Part shown: positions 63,258 through 64,000 of the stretch, piece by piece
Layout: each line of letters starts with the position of its first letter
Position numbering within the stretch: position 1 is the stretch's first letter
Assembly: GCF_028768465.1 (NCBI RefSeq)
Contig: NZ_CP118225.1
Location: forward strand, 5,809,001-5,873,000
From: Rhodopirellula sp. P2
GTDB lineage: Bacteria > Planctomycetota > Planctomycetia > Pirellulales > Pirellulaceae
Length of the DNA stretch: 64,000 nucleotides
Direction: 5' to 3'
Made by a program: the position numbers and the translations under genes
The notes under the pieces: generated by a model
What the model was told of the DNA's origin: nothing
What the model saw: only the letters and a program-made list of their open reading frames with translations
The model's database searches: none

Positions 63258-64000
63258 ATGATTGTTGGCGTGCCCTCGGAAATTAAGACCGACGAATATC
63301 GTATTGGCATGTTGCCGGTGGGGGTCGCGGAACTGACTCAAGCCGGCCACACCGTTTTGATCCAAGCCGGCGCGGGCCTGGGATCGGGATTGCCCGACCA
63401 TGACTACCTCCGAGCGGGTGCCGAATTGGTTGCCACGGCCGAGGACATTTTCGCGCGAGCGGATCTGATTGTGAAAGTCAAAGAGCCTCAGCCGTCGGAG
63501 TACGAATTGATTCGTCCCGGCCAACTGGTGTTCACGTACTTTCACTTCGCCGCCGACGACTCGCTGACCAAAGCCATGCTCGACAGCGGCGCAACCTGCC
63601 TGGCATACGAAACGCTCCGCAACAGCTCGGGACAACTTCCGCTGCTGACACCGATGAGCGAAGTGGCCGGACGGATGAGCATCCAAGAGGGTGCGAAGTT
63701 CCTCGAACGACCTCAGATGGGACGCGGCATCTTGCTGGGCGGTGTTCCTGGTGTCGCCCCCGCTCACATCACCATTCTCGGTGGCGGCGTGGTGGGAGCC
63801 AACGCGGCCAAAATCGCCGCGGGTTTCCAAGCTGATGTGGCCATCCTCGACGTCAACCTGGATCGCTTGCGATACCTCGATGATGTGATGCCCGCCAACG
63901 TGAACACGCTGTACAGCGATCGGGACAACATCGTCGAACAACTGGAACGAGCCGACCTCGTGATCGGATCGGTGCTGATCCCTGGTGGCCGCGCCCCCAA
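63258..64000 (+). CDS. ald: Alanine dehydrogenase, C-terminus cut off by the window edge
   Basis: These are the first 247 residues of an NAD-dependent alanine dehydrogenase, which interconverts L-alanine with pyruvate and ammonia. It begins MIVGVPSEIKTDEYRIGMLP with the conserved Arg and the pyruvate-site residues. KVKEPQPSEYELIRPGQLVF carries the catalytic Lys, and YFHFAAD carries the conserved His. The NAD-binding ITILGGGVVGANAAKIA comes next, followed by VAILDVNLDRLRYL. GSVLIPGGRAPK is the last visible part. The start codon is 3 bp after the stop of the sulfatase-fold gene. The full enzyme is usually about 370 residues, so roughly one third is missing. Confidence 0.95.
   Translation, partial: MIVGVPSEIKTDEYRIGMLPVGVAELTQAGHTVLIQAGAGLGSGLPDHDYLRAGAELVATAEDIFARADLIVKVKEPQPSEYELIRPGQLVFTYFHFAADDSLTKAMLDSGATCLAYETLRNSSGQLPLLTPMSEVAGRMSIQEGAKFLERPQMGRGILLGGVPGVAPAHITILGGGVVGANAAKIAAGFQADVAILDVNLDRLRYLDDVMPANVNTLYSDRDNIVEQLERADLVIGSVLIPGGRAP

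Noticed and set aside
1..64000. tRNA and rRNA genes
   Set aside because: Gaps were scanned by eye for cloverleaf and rRNA sequence; none was convincing. The palindrome at 8629-8823 resembles a cloverleaf in outline but has no tRNA features.

Overview
The window looks like chromosome from a marine planctomycete of the Pirellulaceae, close to Rhodopirellula. This is an inference from gene content: several exported formylglycine sulfatases, a DUF1549/DUF1553 plus DUF1501 pair with a planctomycete cytochrome c domain, a sigma factor/FecR-LamG pair, XylR-type AraC regulators, exported beta-helix proteins, moderately high GC and few clear Shine-Dalgarno sites. No rRNA, tRNA, CRISPR array, IS transposase or prophage was recognised.

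Region by region. (1) 1-19.5 kb is a sulfated-polysaccharide locus. It has four sulfatases with intact C-x-P-x-R sites (1-957, 1157-2632, 9362-11230, 18033-19496), a beta-helix/DUF6250 protein translationally coupled to a five-bladed-propeller glycosidase-like protein (8173 down to 4353), a beta-helix+PDZ+discoidin-like fusion (11310-14408) and an exported toroid-like protein (15848-17143). Inserted in it are a tandem pair of DUF559 nuclease genes, each bracketed by 23-bp perfect inverted repeats inside larger hairpin modules (2744-4292), a roughly 500-bp nested palindrome (8491-8991) and a zeta-toxin-like pseudogene (17246-18046). (2) 20-25.6 kb holds a class II aldolase-like gene, an XylR/AraC regulator, a PQQ-type beta-propeller and two paralogous TPR-like genes. 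(3) 25.9-33.9 kb is a ten-gene Mrp-type cation/proton antiporter operon in the order E-F-G-(DUF4040)-B-C-D-D-small-D. Nearly all junctions are 4-bp overlaps, there are three NuoL/M/N-like subunits, and there is no full-length MrpA. (4) 34-43.5 kb has a TIGR03790-like protein, an exported nucleoside hydrolase, an inositol-monophosphatase-family phosphatase and the DUF1501/DUF1553 pair, which lies opposite an ECF-like sigma factor plus FecR-LamG membrane protein. (5) 46-52.1 kb has an L,D-transpeptidase, then a divergent regulatory module. In that module a CarH/LitR-like regulator, which appears to have lost its cobalamin-contacting histidines, faces a sigma-70 factor, a TIGR01777 SRPBCC-epimerase fusion and a small membrane protein. 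The intergenic region carries repeated TGAACGTTT boxes. (6) 52.3-64 kb has a second nucleoside hydrolase paralog, a zinc-ribbon membrane protein, a deoxyhypusine-synthase-like enzyme, a large membrane-anchored leucine-rich protein overlapping an O-antigen-ligase-like gene, an SppA-like lipoprotein, a WecB/TagA glycosyltransferase, a degenerate sulfatase-fold protein and the 5' part of alanine dehydrogenase.

The best candidates for something new are the DUF559 inverted-repeat unit, the large nested palindrome, and the apparently B12-independent CarH-like module with its operator array. All assignments come from reading motifs by eye. Start codons are often uncertain in this lineage, and alternatives are given where they matter.
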